Below are positions 1 to 8,092 of a stretch of DNA of 28,516 bases, one piece after another (position 1 is the first letter of the stretch; the number at the start of each line of letters is the position of its first letter). The stretch is from Methanobacteriota archaeon (GTDB taxonomy: Archaea; Thermoplasmatota; Poseidoniia; Poseidoniales; Poseidoniaceae). Under the pieces are notes generated by a model that was given only the letters and a program-made list of their open reading frames with translations, was not told where the DNA came from and searched no databases. A program made the translations under genes and the position numbers. Location of the stretch: the NCBI GenBank assembly GCA_002731395.1, contig PCBQ01000013.1, positions 7,142 to 35,657 of the forward strand, in the 5' to 3' direction.

Positions 1-834
1 CATCACACCAGGCTGCAGCGCGAAGACCTCGATGCCATCGAGCGTCTTGCAAACGACGTTCTTGCTCAAGTGCAACGCACAGAAAAGACCGAATTGGATC
101 GTCGCGATGCGGACCGAAAGCACGGATTCGACCTGTATCAGGGCGGTGCACCGAAGGGCGCTTCTGTCCGTATCCTGCGCATTGGCGACCATGACATTCA
201 GGCGTGTGGCGGCACCCATCACGACGAGCCTGGCCGTATTGGTTCAATCCGAATCGTCCGTTCATCCGCCGTCCAAGACGGTGTGGAGCGTTTGACGATC
301 GTCGCGGGTCAAGCTGCTTTGCGGTACGCGCGGCAACAAGATGCTCTGCTCCGTACTGCATCGGATGCCCTAAGCGTGACACCTGAAGATTTGCCACGAG
401 CTGCTGAGCGATTCTTCACGGAATGGAAGGACCAGCAAAAACGCATCAAGCGCATGGAACAGGAGATTGCAAAATTGCGTACCAGCGGCGGTGACGGAGG
501 TTCCACCATGGTGGATGGCGTCCGTGTCATCGTGCAAGAGGTGGACGCCGACCTCAAGCAACTGACCAACATGCTCGGTGCGATGACCCGAGATCCTGAA
601 CAACCGACCGTGGCGGTGTTGGGCTCCCGCGAAGGCGGTGGTAAACTCCTTGTGGCCGTTACAGAGGGGACGGTTGCAGCAGAACGCTATGATGCGGTCA
701 CGCTCTTGCGTGCCATTTCTCCGCACATACGTGGGGGCGGCGGTGGCCGGCCCACGTTCGCTCAAGGCGGAGGTTCTCACCCAGAAGGGCTCCCGGATGC
801 TTTGGCAGAAGCCAAGTCGTTGCTTGGCGCCTGA
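1..834 (+). CDS. alaS: Alanyl-tRNA synthetase, C-terminal part (5' end outside window)
   Basis: The reading frame is open from the first base, so this is the 3' portion of a longer gene; about 277 residues are visible. AlaRS charges tRNA-Ala in the cytoplasm. The visible part holds the end of the editing domain, with the CGGTH zinc/editing motif followed by a GRIGSI.IV...QDGVERL stretch typical of archaeal AlaRS, then a basic coiled-coil region (about residues 125-165) and a DHHA1-type C-terminal domain ending in a glycine run and GRPTFAQGGG, the usual signature of the AlaRS tail. The class II catalytic core lies off the window. The TGA stop abuts the stop of the convergent Nudix gene: the palindrome TGATCA at 832-837 supplies both stop codons. 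Identity is well supported; the archaeal subtype is inferred from motif spacing. Confidence 0.95.
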   Translation, partial: HHTRLQREDLDAIERLANDVLAQVQRTEKTELDRRDADRKHGFDLYQGGAPKGASVRILRIGDHDIQACGGTHHDEPGRIGSIRIVRSSAVQDGVERLTIVAGQAALRYARQQDALLRTASDALSVTPEDLPRAAERFFTEWKDQQKRIKRMEQEIAKLRTSGGDGGSTMVDGVRVIVQEVDADLKQLTNMLGAMTRDPEQPTVAVLGSREGGGKLLVAVTEGTVAAERYDAVTLLRAISPHIRGGGGGRPTFAQGGGSHPEGLPDALAEAKSLLGA

Positions 835-1560
835 TCAGCGTTTCAGATGCGATTCCAGTGCGGTTTTATCGAAGAAGGACACCGCTTGATCGTAGGCCTC
901 GTCGGGCGAAAACCACGCACCTTCAGCGATTTCTGAGGGTTCCACGTTGATGTCTTGATCCCCGGTTTCGGTTGAGGTATACGTGAAGGAGAGAAAAGAG
1001 AGGCCCCGCCCATCAAACACGCGTTGGGTCACCACTGGCGCGCTTGCTTCGAGGGTGATGTTCAGGCCGAATTCTTCGAAGGCTTCGCGGATGCAGCCCG
1101 CTCGGGGGTGCTCATCATGGTCAAGGTATCCTCCTGGGAGCGTCCAATGGCCCACGAAGTGCCCACGAGCCACACGCCCCATCAGTACCTTTCCCTCACG
1201 GTTGACGACGATGGCTTTGCTGACCACGCGATGGAGGCTCCGATAGACGCTCTCCCGAGCCACGGGATGAACCGCATTGTCGCTGATCAGGTCATCTTTC
1301 CAAGGCCAGGATTCAGGCCAAGACACACGGGGGTATGCCTTGAGGACTGTGACGCCGTCCGAGACGTCATCGAGGTTGATGCGGCGCGCAGGGCCATGTT
1401 CGATGCTCATGGATTTCACTTCAGCGGGTGTCGGGAACCGCAGCGAGGGTGACTCAACCAACCGCCCGCGTTGAGCCGGTTGAGGTCCACGGCCCTGCTC
1501 GTCGACAAGCAGGACCTTGCCGTCATGCTCCAGATGAACCACGACGGGTGGATGGTTCAT
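835..1560 (-). CDS. Nudix hydrolase with N-terminal extension
   Basis: A complete Nudix box is present (about residues 144-166 from the chosen start): G, five residues, E, seven residues, then REAFEEFGL, matching GX5EX7REUXEEXGU. It should therefore be a metal-dependent hydrolase of nucleoside-diphosphate-linked compounds; the substrate cannot be read from the sequence. About 110 residues precede the Nudix domain, longer than a minimal MutT-type enzyme, and have no domain I recognise. I start at the ATG at 1558-1560, giving 241 residues beginning MNHPPV; the frame stays open to 1644, but the extra 28 residues are Arg-rich, look non-conserved and would overlap the divergent neighbour. No Shine-Dalgarno sequence is obvious, so a leaderless transcript is possible. 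It is convergent with alaS. Confidence 0.88.
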   Translation of the reverse strand: MNHPPVVVHLEHDGKVLLVDEQGRGPQPAQRGRLVESPSLRFPTPAEVKSMSIEHGPARRINLDDVSDGVTVLKAYPRVSWPESWPWKDDLISDNAVHPVARESVYRSLHRVVSKAIVVNREGKVLMGRVARGHFVGHWTLPGGYLDHDEHPRAGCIREAFEEFGLNITLEASAPVVTQRVFDGRGLSFLSFTYTSTETGDQDINVEPSEIAEGAWFSPDEAYDQAVSFFDKTALESHLKR

Positions 1561-1642
1561 GATGTCCTGTCGACCCTCACCGGCATGAACGATGCGGTCT
1601 GACCAGCGCCACCTTCTTGGACGGGACCGAACGTGGAATGGC

Positions 1643-2353
1643 ATGGGCGTTGAGCAGCTGCATGCGGACCGGTGGGCGAAAACCTACCTCATCGTTGATG
1701 AGGAAGCCGGCGTCGCTTCGTATGTCGATCCGGTGTGGGACACCATTGATCAGGACCTTGCCATGATTGAGTCACGTGGCCTCAAACTGCTCCATGCCAT
1801 CGCGACGCATACCCATGCTGATCACATCACGGCATGCTTTGCCATGCGGGAGCGCACAGGTTGCGATTACGTCATGTGGCATTCAACCGCCTCACTTGGC
1901 GTGAATCACTTGGTCGGTGAGGATGACACGCTTGAGGTTGGCACGCATACTGTACGCTTCCATCACGCGCCCGGCCACACCAACGATTCGATGATCGTCG
2001 ACGTCGCTGGGCACATCATGACGGGTGACTTCCTGTTCACTGGCGATGGTGGCGTAGGCCGTGATGACCTCCCAAGCGGGCGAGTCGACGACCACTGGGA
2101 TGCTTTGGCCGTGCTGTCACGTTTCCCCGGAGATTCCATCGTCTGTACAGGACATGACCCACCGGGTACCACCATGCAGAGCCTCGCATGGAACCGGGCC
2201 AACAATCCTGTGTTGAACATGACTTCATTCGATGAATTTGCGACGTGGCAATCCGAAACCAGCGCTCGATTGGGCGGTGTTTCGAAGATCAAAACCGCGC
2301 TTCCTGCAAACATTTTCGCAGAGATTCCTGAACGTGTGCCTTGGCTGGAATGA
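1643..2353 (+). CDS. MBL-fold hydrolase, persulfide dioxygenase-like
   Basis: This 236-residue protein has the metallo-beta-lactamase signature THTHADH (H56, H58, D60, H61), a second ligand region PGHTND (H112) and TGDFLF (D129). The overall pattern, with VDPV near the N terminus, the HTHADHI motif, and a GRDDLPSG segment after the metal aspartate, resembles the ETHE1/persulfide dioxygenase and glyoxalase II group, which use one mononuclear metal. The likely role is oxidation of glutathione or other low-molecular-weight persulfides, but hydrolysis of a thioester is an alternative. I chose the ATG at 1643 (MGVEQLHADRW) over 1592, because homologues of this fold begin shortly before the first strand. 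It is divergent from the Nudix gene with about 82 bp between them and no clear TATA box. Confidence 0.85.
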   Translation: MGVEQLHADRWAKTYLIVDEEAGVASYVDPVWDTIDQDLAMIESRGLKLLHAIATHTHADHITACFAMRERTGCDYVMWHSTASLGVNHLVGEDDTLEVGTHTVRFHHAPGHTNDSMIVDVAGHIMTGDFLFTGDGGVGRDDLPSGRVDDHWDALAVLSRFPGDSIVCTGHDPPGTTMQSLAWNRANNPVLNMTSFDEFATWQSETSARLGGVSKIKTALPANIFAEIPERVPWLE

Positions 2354-2606
2354 GCACCAACGGCGAAAGCCTAGGTTTTGGCCTCATCACAGGCGTCCAG
2401 ATTCCAGTTTCGCGTCGTTGATCTTTGTCATTTTCAGGTCCTAGGTGTCGCATGCTGCTCAGGAACGCTCGATACGGCACGTCCATTTCGTTCAATGGCG
2501 GTCACCAATGGACGCAATTGTCAACGATTTACGGGTGGTGATGCGTCACAGAAGCGGCACGATGTGATGATTTACCTCCATCCTTGCGAAACGATGGATG
2601 TTTGGG
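2354..2606. other. Intergenic region between convergent genes
   Basis: This 253-bp gap lies between the 3' ends of the MBL-fold gene and the peroxiredoxin-like gene. I see no convincing gene or tRNA. It contains a tiny GGC-GAAA-GCC hairpin at 2362-2371 followed by TAGGTTTT, which could help end transcription of the upstream gene, two copies of CCTAGGT at 2370-2376 and 2440-2446, and a weak CATCC/GGATG inverted repeat at 2579-2600 near the other gene's end. Short ORFs crossing it on both strands have no recognisable protein character. Confidence 0.5.
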
Positions 2607-3152
2607 TCACTCACCACGTGCAAAAGCAATCATCCTGTCAATCGGGATGTGGTCCACCGTGTCTTTGCAGTAGTGGGCCTCCACCACGCGACCCTCTTCG
2701 TCGATCAACACATCAACAGGAATCGTGGACATCCGGGAAGGTGACAACGTTCGAGGGAAATACCCCTTGAGGGTGGCGGCCATGAACGTCAAAGGAGAGC
2801 GCATGGCTCCCCACATGAACCGGGCAAAGGATTTGTCCACACCATGCCGTTCAAAGTGCTCGTAGGTTTCGTCAGCCACCAGGACAAATGGGACGTCCCG
2901 TCGACCCATACGCTTCCTCAACTCGTTGATGTTGGCGTCGAAGACACCGACCATCACCGTGTCATCAGGAAACTCATTCCACCGCTTGATGAGCCGATCA
3001 ATGCGGATGTTGCAAAAGGGGCATGAGGCGAACCTGAAAAACGTGAAAATCACCCGCTTGCCGCGAAATTCTTCCAAGGTGATGTTCCGGCCATCCAATG
3101 CGGGTAGCGAGAAGGTAGGCGCCTCATCTCCAGGCTTAAGCCGATTTGGCAT
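2607..3152 (-). CDS. Peroxiredoxin-like thioredoxin-fold protein (AhpC/TSA)
   Basis: The 181-residue protein begins LKPGDEAPTFSLPALDG, the usual opening of AhpC/TSA and TlpA-type proteins, followed by GKRVIFTFFR and the redox centre SCPFC (C44, C47). A cis-proline-type strand STIPVDVLIDEEGRVV appears late in the chain. There is no signal peptide, so it should act in the cytoplasm as a thiol peroxidase or thiol-disulfide reductase. The CxxC spacing with an aromatic flank is that of the AhpC-TSA_2/peroxiredoxin-like group rather than classic 2-Cys Prx, so the exact substrate is uncertain. It follows the membrane-protein gene on the same strand after 61 bp; an AT-rich stretch at 3205-3213 could be its TATA element, but this is weak. 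Confidence 0.85.
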   Translation of the reverse strand: MPNRLKPGDEAPTFSLPALDGRNITLEEFRGKRVIFTFFRFASCPFCNIRIDRLIKRWNEFPDDTVMVGVFDANINELRKRMGRRDVPFVLVADETYEHFERHGVDKSFARFMWGAMRSPLTFMAATLKGYFPRTLSPSRMSTIPVDVLIDEEGRVVEAHYCKDTVDHIPIDRMIAFARGE

Positions 3153-3213
3153 GCGCGTGAATACCTGAGTCCGCTCTTGATGTCACCGTTAGAAAGGTGG
3201 CGTGTTTAATCTC

Positions 3214-4389
3214 TCAAATGGACGGGCGCTTGGGAATTTCACCGCCCGTCTCCGAGCGCGGTAGGGCTTCAAGATCTGCAAAGGACATCCCGCCGCTGAC
3301 CAGTTCTTTGCTCTGCTCTTTGCGCTCGGCCATTGACATCTTCGCTCCAAACACCAGCCTCCCTTCTGCGCGTGTCAGGTCGTAGGAAATCAACGGGGAA
3401 AATTGGTCCATGGATTGGGTTTCAAACACGTCTCGAACAGACTTACCTCGGACGAGGGCATAGCCCCATTGATAGGCGAAACCAACCAAGGCTGCACCAT
3501 ACAACACCGCGATGACCACGGCCGAGAAGAGCACAGGGTTGCCGTTCCTCGTTTCTTCCATCATCGCCCGAACCAGCAGGAGCACCAAACCGAATCCGAC
3601 CACAGGTTTCAGCAGCGAATCAAGCCAGAGGTCAATCGGTGTCAGCGAAGCATTGGCCGGGTCGGCGAAGACGAGATCGGTTTCGAAGGCCGCCCCGAGC
3701 ACGCCGACCAGCGCGAGGAGCACCACGTAGAGCAGAATCGCGATGAGCGCTTGGATGCCGGTTGAATCGATGCGGAAGGTCCACAGGACGACAAGCCAAG
3801 CGAAGAGCCCCAGGAAGGCCAAGCGTGGCGCACGCTGGAAGTGACGCAGGTGGTGGGAGAGTTCCATCACGTGTTCACGCGAAACTTCACCCGTGTCCAA
3901 CGTCCGCGGGATGTGGATGATTTGCCAATTGGTAACCCGGCGTAGGATGTTCAGGGCTGTGGCCAGGAGGTTGCGCCGTATGAGCAGAAATTCCGTGGCC
4001 ATGAAGACAGGGAAGGCAAGCAGGATGACCGGTGCGGCGAGCAGGAGCGCGATTGGAAAGACAAACAAAGCAGGGAGGAGGATGAAGTGGCCAAGGCCGA
4101 GTGGGTAGATGGTGTCCGCCTCGAGTAGACGTTGACGTTGAGGGCTGATGCCCGCCTCCCTCGCCCGATCGTTCAAGGCTACCCGAAAGGCTTCGAGAGG
4201 CATGCCAGCGTGCAGGATTCGTCGTACGTCGGCACGGTAGCTCATGTTGTCGATGGATGAGCCGACCCGTAGTTGCCACGCGATGCGAAGTGGAAGCGCA
4301 AGGAGCACTGGGATGAGCAGGATGCCCAGTGCGGAAGCGAGGGCGTCGAATCCCGGCTCGTTCGCCACGATGCGCTCACAACCCTCCAC
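3214..4389 (-). CDS. Integral membrane protein of unknown function
   Basis: I do not recognise a family. The 391-residue product has about seven hydrophobic segments: residues 18-38, a long pair at about 97-138, two near 190-240, one near 265-285 and one near 292-315, with a hydrophilic stretch at 40-95 and a charged C-terminal tail of about 70 residues ending in a KRPSI-type tail. The start shown is a GTG at 4387-4389; a second GTG seven codons in (4366-4368) is a plausible alternative, with a GGAGG somewhat far upstream. It is divergent from the dehydrogenase gene, separated by 53 bp containing a 13-bp dyad, and lies upstream of the peroxiredoxin-like gene on the same strand, so the two may be co-transcribed. 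Confidence 0.75.
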   Translation of the reverse strand: MEGCERIVANEPGFDALASALGILLIPVLLALPLRIAWQLRVGSSIDNMSYRADVRRILHAGMPLEAFRVALNDRAREAGISPQRQRLLEADTIYPLGLGHFILLPALFVFPIALLLAAPVILLAFPVFMATEFLLIRRNLLATALNILRRVTNWQIIHIPRTLDTGEVSREHVMELSHHLRHFQRAPRLAFLGLFAWLVVLWTFRIDSTGIQALIAILLYVVLLALVGVLGAAFETDLVFADPANASLTPIDLWLDSLLKPVVGFGLVLLLVRAMMEETRNGNPVLFSAVVIAVLYGAALVGFAYQWGYALVRGKSVRDVFETQSMDQFSPLISYDLTRAEGRLVFGAKMSMAERKEQSKELVSGGMSFADLEALPRSETGGEIPKRPSI

Positions 4390-4397
4390 CCTCTGAA

Positions 4398-4410
4398 TGC
4401 ATCGGATGCA
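4398..4410. promoter_or_regulatory. 13-bp dyad between divergent genes (possible operator)
   Basis: The short intergenic space (4390-4442) between the membrane protein and the serA-like gene contains TGCATC-G-GATGCA, a perfect 6-bp inverted repeat around one central base. Its position between two divergent starts would suit a dimeric regulator. No regulator family can be named and a chance match is possible. Confidence 0.3.
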
Positions 4411-4442
4411 ACCTTGATGTTCCGTCGGAATAGACCACCATC

Positions 4443-5417
4443 ATGCGCATCGCCATCACGGACGGCTTGCACCCTGACGCCATCGCAAAATTGCGCGCCG
4501 AATGTGGAGGAGAAGTGTCGGAGCTTGAACCTGAATCGCTCGGCGTTGACGGTGGCCGTTCCATCACGGCGCTCATCGTCCGAAGCCGCACCAAGGTGAC
4601 CGCAGATGTGCTGGCCTCTTTGCCGGATTTGAAGGTCGTTGGCCGAGCGGGTGTGGGCGTGGACAACATCGATTTGGACGCCGCAACGGCCGCAGGTGTC
4701 CGCGTCGTCAATGCTCCACGAGCGTCCACACATTCGGTGGTGGAGTTGACCATGGCGCACTTGCTTGGTTCCGTCCGCTTCCTTGGCCCATCAGACCGTG
4801 CCATGCGGGAAGGCCGTTGGATCAAGAAGGATGCCAAGGGCACAGAACTGTCGGGCAAACGGCTTGGTCTGGTGGGTTACGGACGCATCGCTCGGGGTGT
4901 GGCAGCCGTCGCCGTGGCGTTGGGCATGGAGGTGCACGCGTACGACCCTTACCTTCCCGATGGTGTGGACATTGCTCCTGCCGTCTCCCTGCACGCAGAT
5001 CTCGATGATCTATTCCGGTCATGCACCCACATCAGCTTGCATTGCGGTCTCACGTCGGAAACCCATCACATGGTCGATGCTCGTCGGCTGAACCTGATGC
5101 CACAGGTCGGTGCAGACGGCGTGGCGTGCGGGGCCCATCTGGTCAACTGCGCCCGCGGTGGTCTGGTTGACGAGTCTGCCGCATCCGAGGCCCTGGGTAA
5201 CGGAACGCTCGCCAGTTTGGCCCTCGATGTGTTCGAGGAAGAACCGGTTGGTGACGGTCATCCGTTGGTTCAACACATGCGCTTCAGCGGCACGCCACAC
5301 ATCGGTGCTTCCACGCATGAAGCCCAACGCCGCGTTGGGATGGACATCGCGTCCGCGGTGCTTGAAACGCTTCACACCGGTTCTTGCCCGACCGTCGTCA
5401 ACCGTGACGTGCTCTGA
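4443..5417 (+). CDS. serA: D-3-phosphoglycerate dehydrogenase-like 2-hydroxyacid dehydrogenase
   Basis: The 324-residue protein has the full D-2-hydroxyacid dehydrogenase layout: an N-terminal substrate domain with GRAGVGVDNID, the NAD-binding Rossmann motif GYGRIARG after GKRLGLV, and catalytic R238 (NCARGG), E267 (FEEEP) and H286 (TPHIGAST). This pattern is closest to phosphoglycerate dehydrogenase, the first step of serine synthesis from 3-phosphoglycerate. It is short: it ends right after the returning substrate-domain helix and lacks the regulatory ACT domain found in many SerA proteins, so feedback control by serine through ACT is not expected. Another D-2-hydroxyacid substrate remains possible. 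There is no clear ribosome site before the ATG, which suggests a leaderless start. Confidence 0.85.
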   Translation: MRIAITDGLHPDAIAKLRAECGGEVSELEPESLGVDGGRSITALIVRSRTKVTADVLASLPDLKVVGRAGVGVDNIDLDAATAAGVRVVNAPRASTHSVVELTMAHLLGSVRFLGPSDRAMREGRWIKKDAKGTELSGKRLGLVGYGRIARGVAAVAVALGMEVHAYDPYLPDGVDIAPAVSLHADLDDLFRSCTHISLHCGLTSETHHMVDARRLNLMPQVGADGVACGAHLVNCARGGLVDESAASEALGNGTLASLALDVFEEEPVGDGHPLVQHMRFSGTPHIGASTHEAQRRVGMDIASAVLETLHTGSCPTVVNRDVL

Positions 5418-5481
5418 TCACTTCACCTTCAGGCCCCCCTCCCTCCGTTGCCTCCTCCATAGCGGGTGGCGTGACCAGGGC

Positions 5482-5739
5482 ATGGGCCGAAGTGTACCGA
5501 CGTGGCGTGTGCGTGTGGATCAGGAATTGCAAGCTCTGGACCCGTACCGCCGTTTGCTGCCTCATGATGAACAGGTGGTGTTCGATGACCTGCTTGCGCA
5601 TTTGCGGCAGCGTCGCGGCGTTGCCGGCATGCTTCCCGCCCACGACCCTTGGACGCCATTGCTCCTGACGGCCCTGCTTGAGGCGTGGGTTCGTCTTCGC
5701 TCCTTGGAAGATGCCTTGGAGGGACGGGATGCGGCCTAG
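5482..5739 (+). CDS. Small unknown protein coupled to PolB
   Basis: This 85-residue ORF begins MGRSVPTWRV and ends LEGRDAA. It is predicted mostly helical, with a charged first half and an amphipathic Leu-rich segment at about residues 58-80. I do not recognise a family. Three things argue that it is real: it fills the space after the serA-like gene exactly, its codon use resembles its neighbours, and its last 11 bases overlap the start of polB, whose GGAGGG ribosome site (5718-5723) sits inside it, an arrangement typical of translational coupling. The frame extends far upstream, but there it is only a shadow of the dehydrogenase gene, so I place the start at the ATG at 5482. A role as a polymerase partner is inference only. 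Confidence 0.6.
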   Translation: MGRSVPTWRVRVDQELQALDPYRRLLPHDEQVVFDDLLAHLRQRRGVAGMLPAHDPWTPLLLTALLEAWVRLRSLEDALEGRDAA

Positions 5740-8092
5740 TTGGTTGCTCGACGTGCACGACGAAGGCACAGGTGTGCTCACGGCATGGGTGCGTCAAGCG
5801 GGAGGTCCGGCTCGCGCCCTGCGCTTTGTCACCCCCTGCTTGCTTCACATCACCGCCACTCCAGAACGGCTCCGCGCGCTTCAGGTGTGGCTTGACCAGC
5901 CCGAGGTTCGGTTGCATCATGGCGTCCTTTCGAGCGATGCCATCGAGGCTCCAGTGGCACTCGGTGGACCCATGCACCCGGTGCTCGAAGTGACGCTCCG
6001 ACGTCCTCGCGATCGTCTTCGGTTGGCCCGCACCGTCGACGATCGCGGACTGCATCGTCACCACACCCTGCTTTCGGTTGACGTTGATCCAGTACAAGCA
6101 TGGTTGACTTCCCATGGCGTCGAGCTCTTCGGTGGAGTGCGGATCATCGAGGATGCACTCATGCCATGTACGTTCGCGGGCGTCATGGGCGACGTGCGTG
6201 TCCTTCGTGTGGACGCCGAATGGGACGGTCCGTTGCACGATGGACGCTTGTTGGCGGCGCGTCTAACGGGGGTTGAGGCCGTCGGTTTGGAACCCTCTGG
6301 GCCAATCGACGTGGTTCCACTCGAGGATCCAGAAGGGATGGAACGGTTGATGGAGGCGTTCGATCGCCACGATCCAGACGTTGTGTTGACAGAAGGGGGT
6401 GATGCTCACTTGCTGCCTGCTTTGCGTCAGCGTGCCGAGGCGTGGGGTGTTCACCTGCGCCTCGGACGCTCAACGTCGGTCGTCCCGACCCCCACGCGAC
6501 GAACCACGGTGCGGTCCTACGGTCGTTTGCTTCGTCGAGGGGGGCACCACCGACTGGAAGGCCGCGTGCACATCGATCTGGCCACGAGTTTCCTCGGACG
6601 CGAAGCAGGGTTGCCAGGGCTGATTGAACTGTCACAAGCCTCCGGTCGCCCCCTCGATGCGGTGGCTCGGCGCTCTCCGGGTGCGGTCATCAGCGCGATT
6701 CAGGTGCGTACGGCCATGCAGGACGGCGTGCTGATCCCGTGGCGAAAGAACCGACCCGAGGACACCACGACGGGATGGGAACTGCTTCACGCCGATCGTG
6801 GTGGACTGCACCTTGATCCAAGACCAGGGATTCATGTTGATGTGTTTGAACTGGATTTTGCCAGCCTCTTCCCAAGCATCATCGCCACGCGGAACATCTC
6901 GCCTGAGACCCTTGGATGCACCTGTTGTACGGGCAGCGGTCAAGCCCCCTTCGTTCCCCTTGACCCCGATGAAGCGAAGCGCTGGTTTCGGAAGCGTACC
7001 GTCAACCAGCACCTCAATCCCGCTCCGGTTTCATCCCCGGCGGCGTTGAGCGTTCCCGGTCTTGAGCTGTACACGTGCCTCCAGCATCACGGTTTGCTTG
7101 GTCGAGTGGTCGCCCCTCTCATTCGCCGTCGTTCTGAACTCAAAGCTCAACGGACTGGGCCTCGCGACGATGCAGACCGCCGACAGTTGGCGTTGAAGTG
7201 GCTGCTCGTGACCTGCTTTGGCTACACCGGTTACCGCAACGCTCGTTTTGGCCGCATCGAGGCTCATGAAGCGATTTGTGCATGGGCTCGCGAGGTCATG
7301 CTGGAAGGTATCGAAGCGGCTCGGGCTGACGGGTGGGACGTGGTCCATGGCATCGTTGACAGCCTGTGGATCACCGACGTGTCGGGACGTTCCAACGATG
7401 AGCGGGCGGTGGCGGCGCAACGTTTGGCGGAACGCCTCGGAGCCAAGACAGGCATTCCCCTCGACGTGGAAGGGCGTTACCCCGTGTTGGCTATCCTCCC
7501 TCGTCGCTCCGATGGTGCTGGTGCGTTGACGAAGTACTGGGGCTGTGGGACCCACGGTGTCAAGGTTCGAGGCATCGAGGCGAGGCAACACTCCACGAGT
7601 CCCTTCGTCAAGCGTTTCCAAAAAGAGACACTGGAGGCTTTGCGTCACCACGTCTTGGTCCACGGCGTGAACAAGGAGGCCCTCGAAGCGCTGCTGCTTG
7701 AGGCCCATGACCATGCTCGGACGTCGTTGATGAGCGGCCATGTCCCCTTGGTCGACCTCCTCGTCGCTCAGCGGGTCGAGCGAAGCATGGAGGAGCGCAC
7801 CGTCAACACAGTGCTGCAGCGTGCCATGGCCCGTTCTTCCCGCTTGGGATGGCCGGTCGCCCTTGGGTCACGGCTGCGTTTTGTGGAGGTGGAAGACAAC
7901 GATGACGGCGTCGTGTTGGCGACCGAGTTGGAAGGCGAGGACTCAACACGTTTTCGACCCGCCCTCGAAGTCCACGTCCGTCGTCTCGACCGAGCGGCAT
8001 GGTCGCTGCTCGCGCCTTTCGGTTGGAATTTGGAGGCGCTCCTGCGACCACTCGGCCAAGGTCGGTTGCCGGTGGTCCGAAACATGAGGTGA
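5729..8092 (+). CDS. polB: Divergent family B DNA polymerase
   Basis: The 787-residue protein has the PolB order of domains. Motif A is ELDFASLFPSII with catalytic D376, motif B is KWLLVTCFGYTGYRN from K490, and motif C is HGIVDSLW with D544. In the usual YGDTDS motif C the first Asp is replaced here by Ile542, while the second, metal-binding Asp is kept. The exonuclease domain has an Exo I-like VDAEW (D162, E164), but the Exo II region (PDVVLTEGGD, then AHLL) lacks the expected Asn and Asp, and Exo III lacks its Tyr, so proofreading is probably weak or absent. The start at 5729 follows GGAGGG at a 5-nt spacing; upstream in-frame codons are shadow. Its last 150 bp overlap the RecA-like gene on the other strand. 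It resembles the divergent PolB2-type archaeal lineages more than a main replicase. Confidence 0.9.
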   Translation: MRPSWLLDVHDEGTGVLTAWVRQAGGPARALRFVTPCLLHITATPERLRALQVWLDQPEVRLHHGVLSSDAIEAPVALGGPMHPVLEVTLRRPRDRLRLARTVDDRGLHRHHTLLSVDVDPVQAWLTSHGVELFGGVRIIEDALMPCTFAGVMGDVRVLRVDAEWDGPLHDGRLLAARLTGVEAVGLEPSGPIDVVPLEDPEGMERLMEAFDRHDPDVVLTEGGDAHLLPALRQRAEAWGVHLRLGRSTSVVPTPTRRTTVRSYGRLLRRGGHHRLEGRVHIDLATSFLGREAGLPGLIELSQASGRPLDAVARRSPGAVISAIQVRTAMQDGVLIPWRKNRPEDTTTGWELLHADRGGLHLDPRPGIHVDVFELDFASLFPSIIATRNISPETLGCTCCTGSGQAPFVPLDPDEAKRWFRKRTVNQHLNPAPVSSPAALSVPGLELYTCLQHHGLLGRVVAPLIRRRSELKAQRTGPRDDADRRQLALKWLLVTCFGYTGYRNARFGRIEAHEAICAWAREVMLEGIEAARADGWDVVHGIVDSLWITDVSGRSNDERAVAAQRLAERLGAKTGIPLDVEGRYPVLAILPRRSDGAGALTKYWGCGTHGVKVRGIEARQHSTSPFVKRFQKETLEALRHHVLVHGVNKEALEALLLEAHDHARTSLMSGHVPLVDLLVAQRVERSMEERTVNTVLQRAMARSSRLGWPVALGSRLRFVEVEDNDDGVVLATELEGEDSTRFRPALEVHVRRLDRAAWSLLAPFGWNLEALLRPLGQGRLPVVRNMR

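Noticed and set aside
2354..2606. Possible tRNA or small RNA in the longest intergenic gap
   Set aside because: No T-arm consensus, acceptor pairing or cloverleaf could be found on either strand; only short weak hairpins are present.
5110..5481. Upstream extension of the small ORF before polB to 209 codons
   Set aside because: The extension lies within the serA-like gene, which has catalytic residues in its own frame; only the part from 5482 is free of it.
5429..6238. Minus-strand ORF of 269 codons
   Set aside because: It is a shadow of the small ORF and the polB 5' end, which have ribosome sites and family motifs; the antisense product looks random.
7031..7741. Minus-strand ORF of 236 codons inside polB
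   Set aside because: The polB frame here contains motifs B and C; the antisense frame has no recognisable features.
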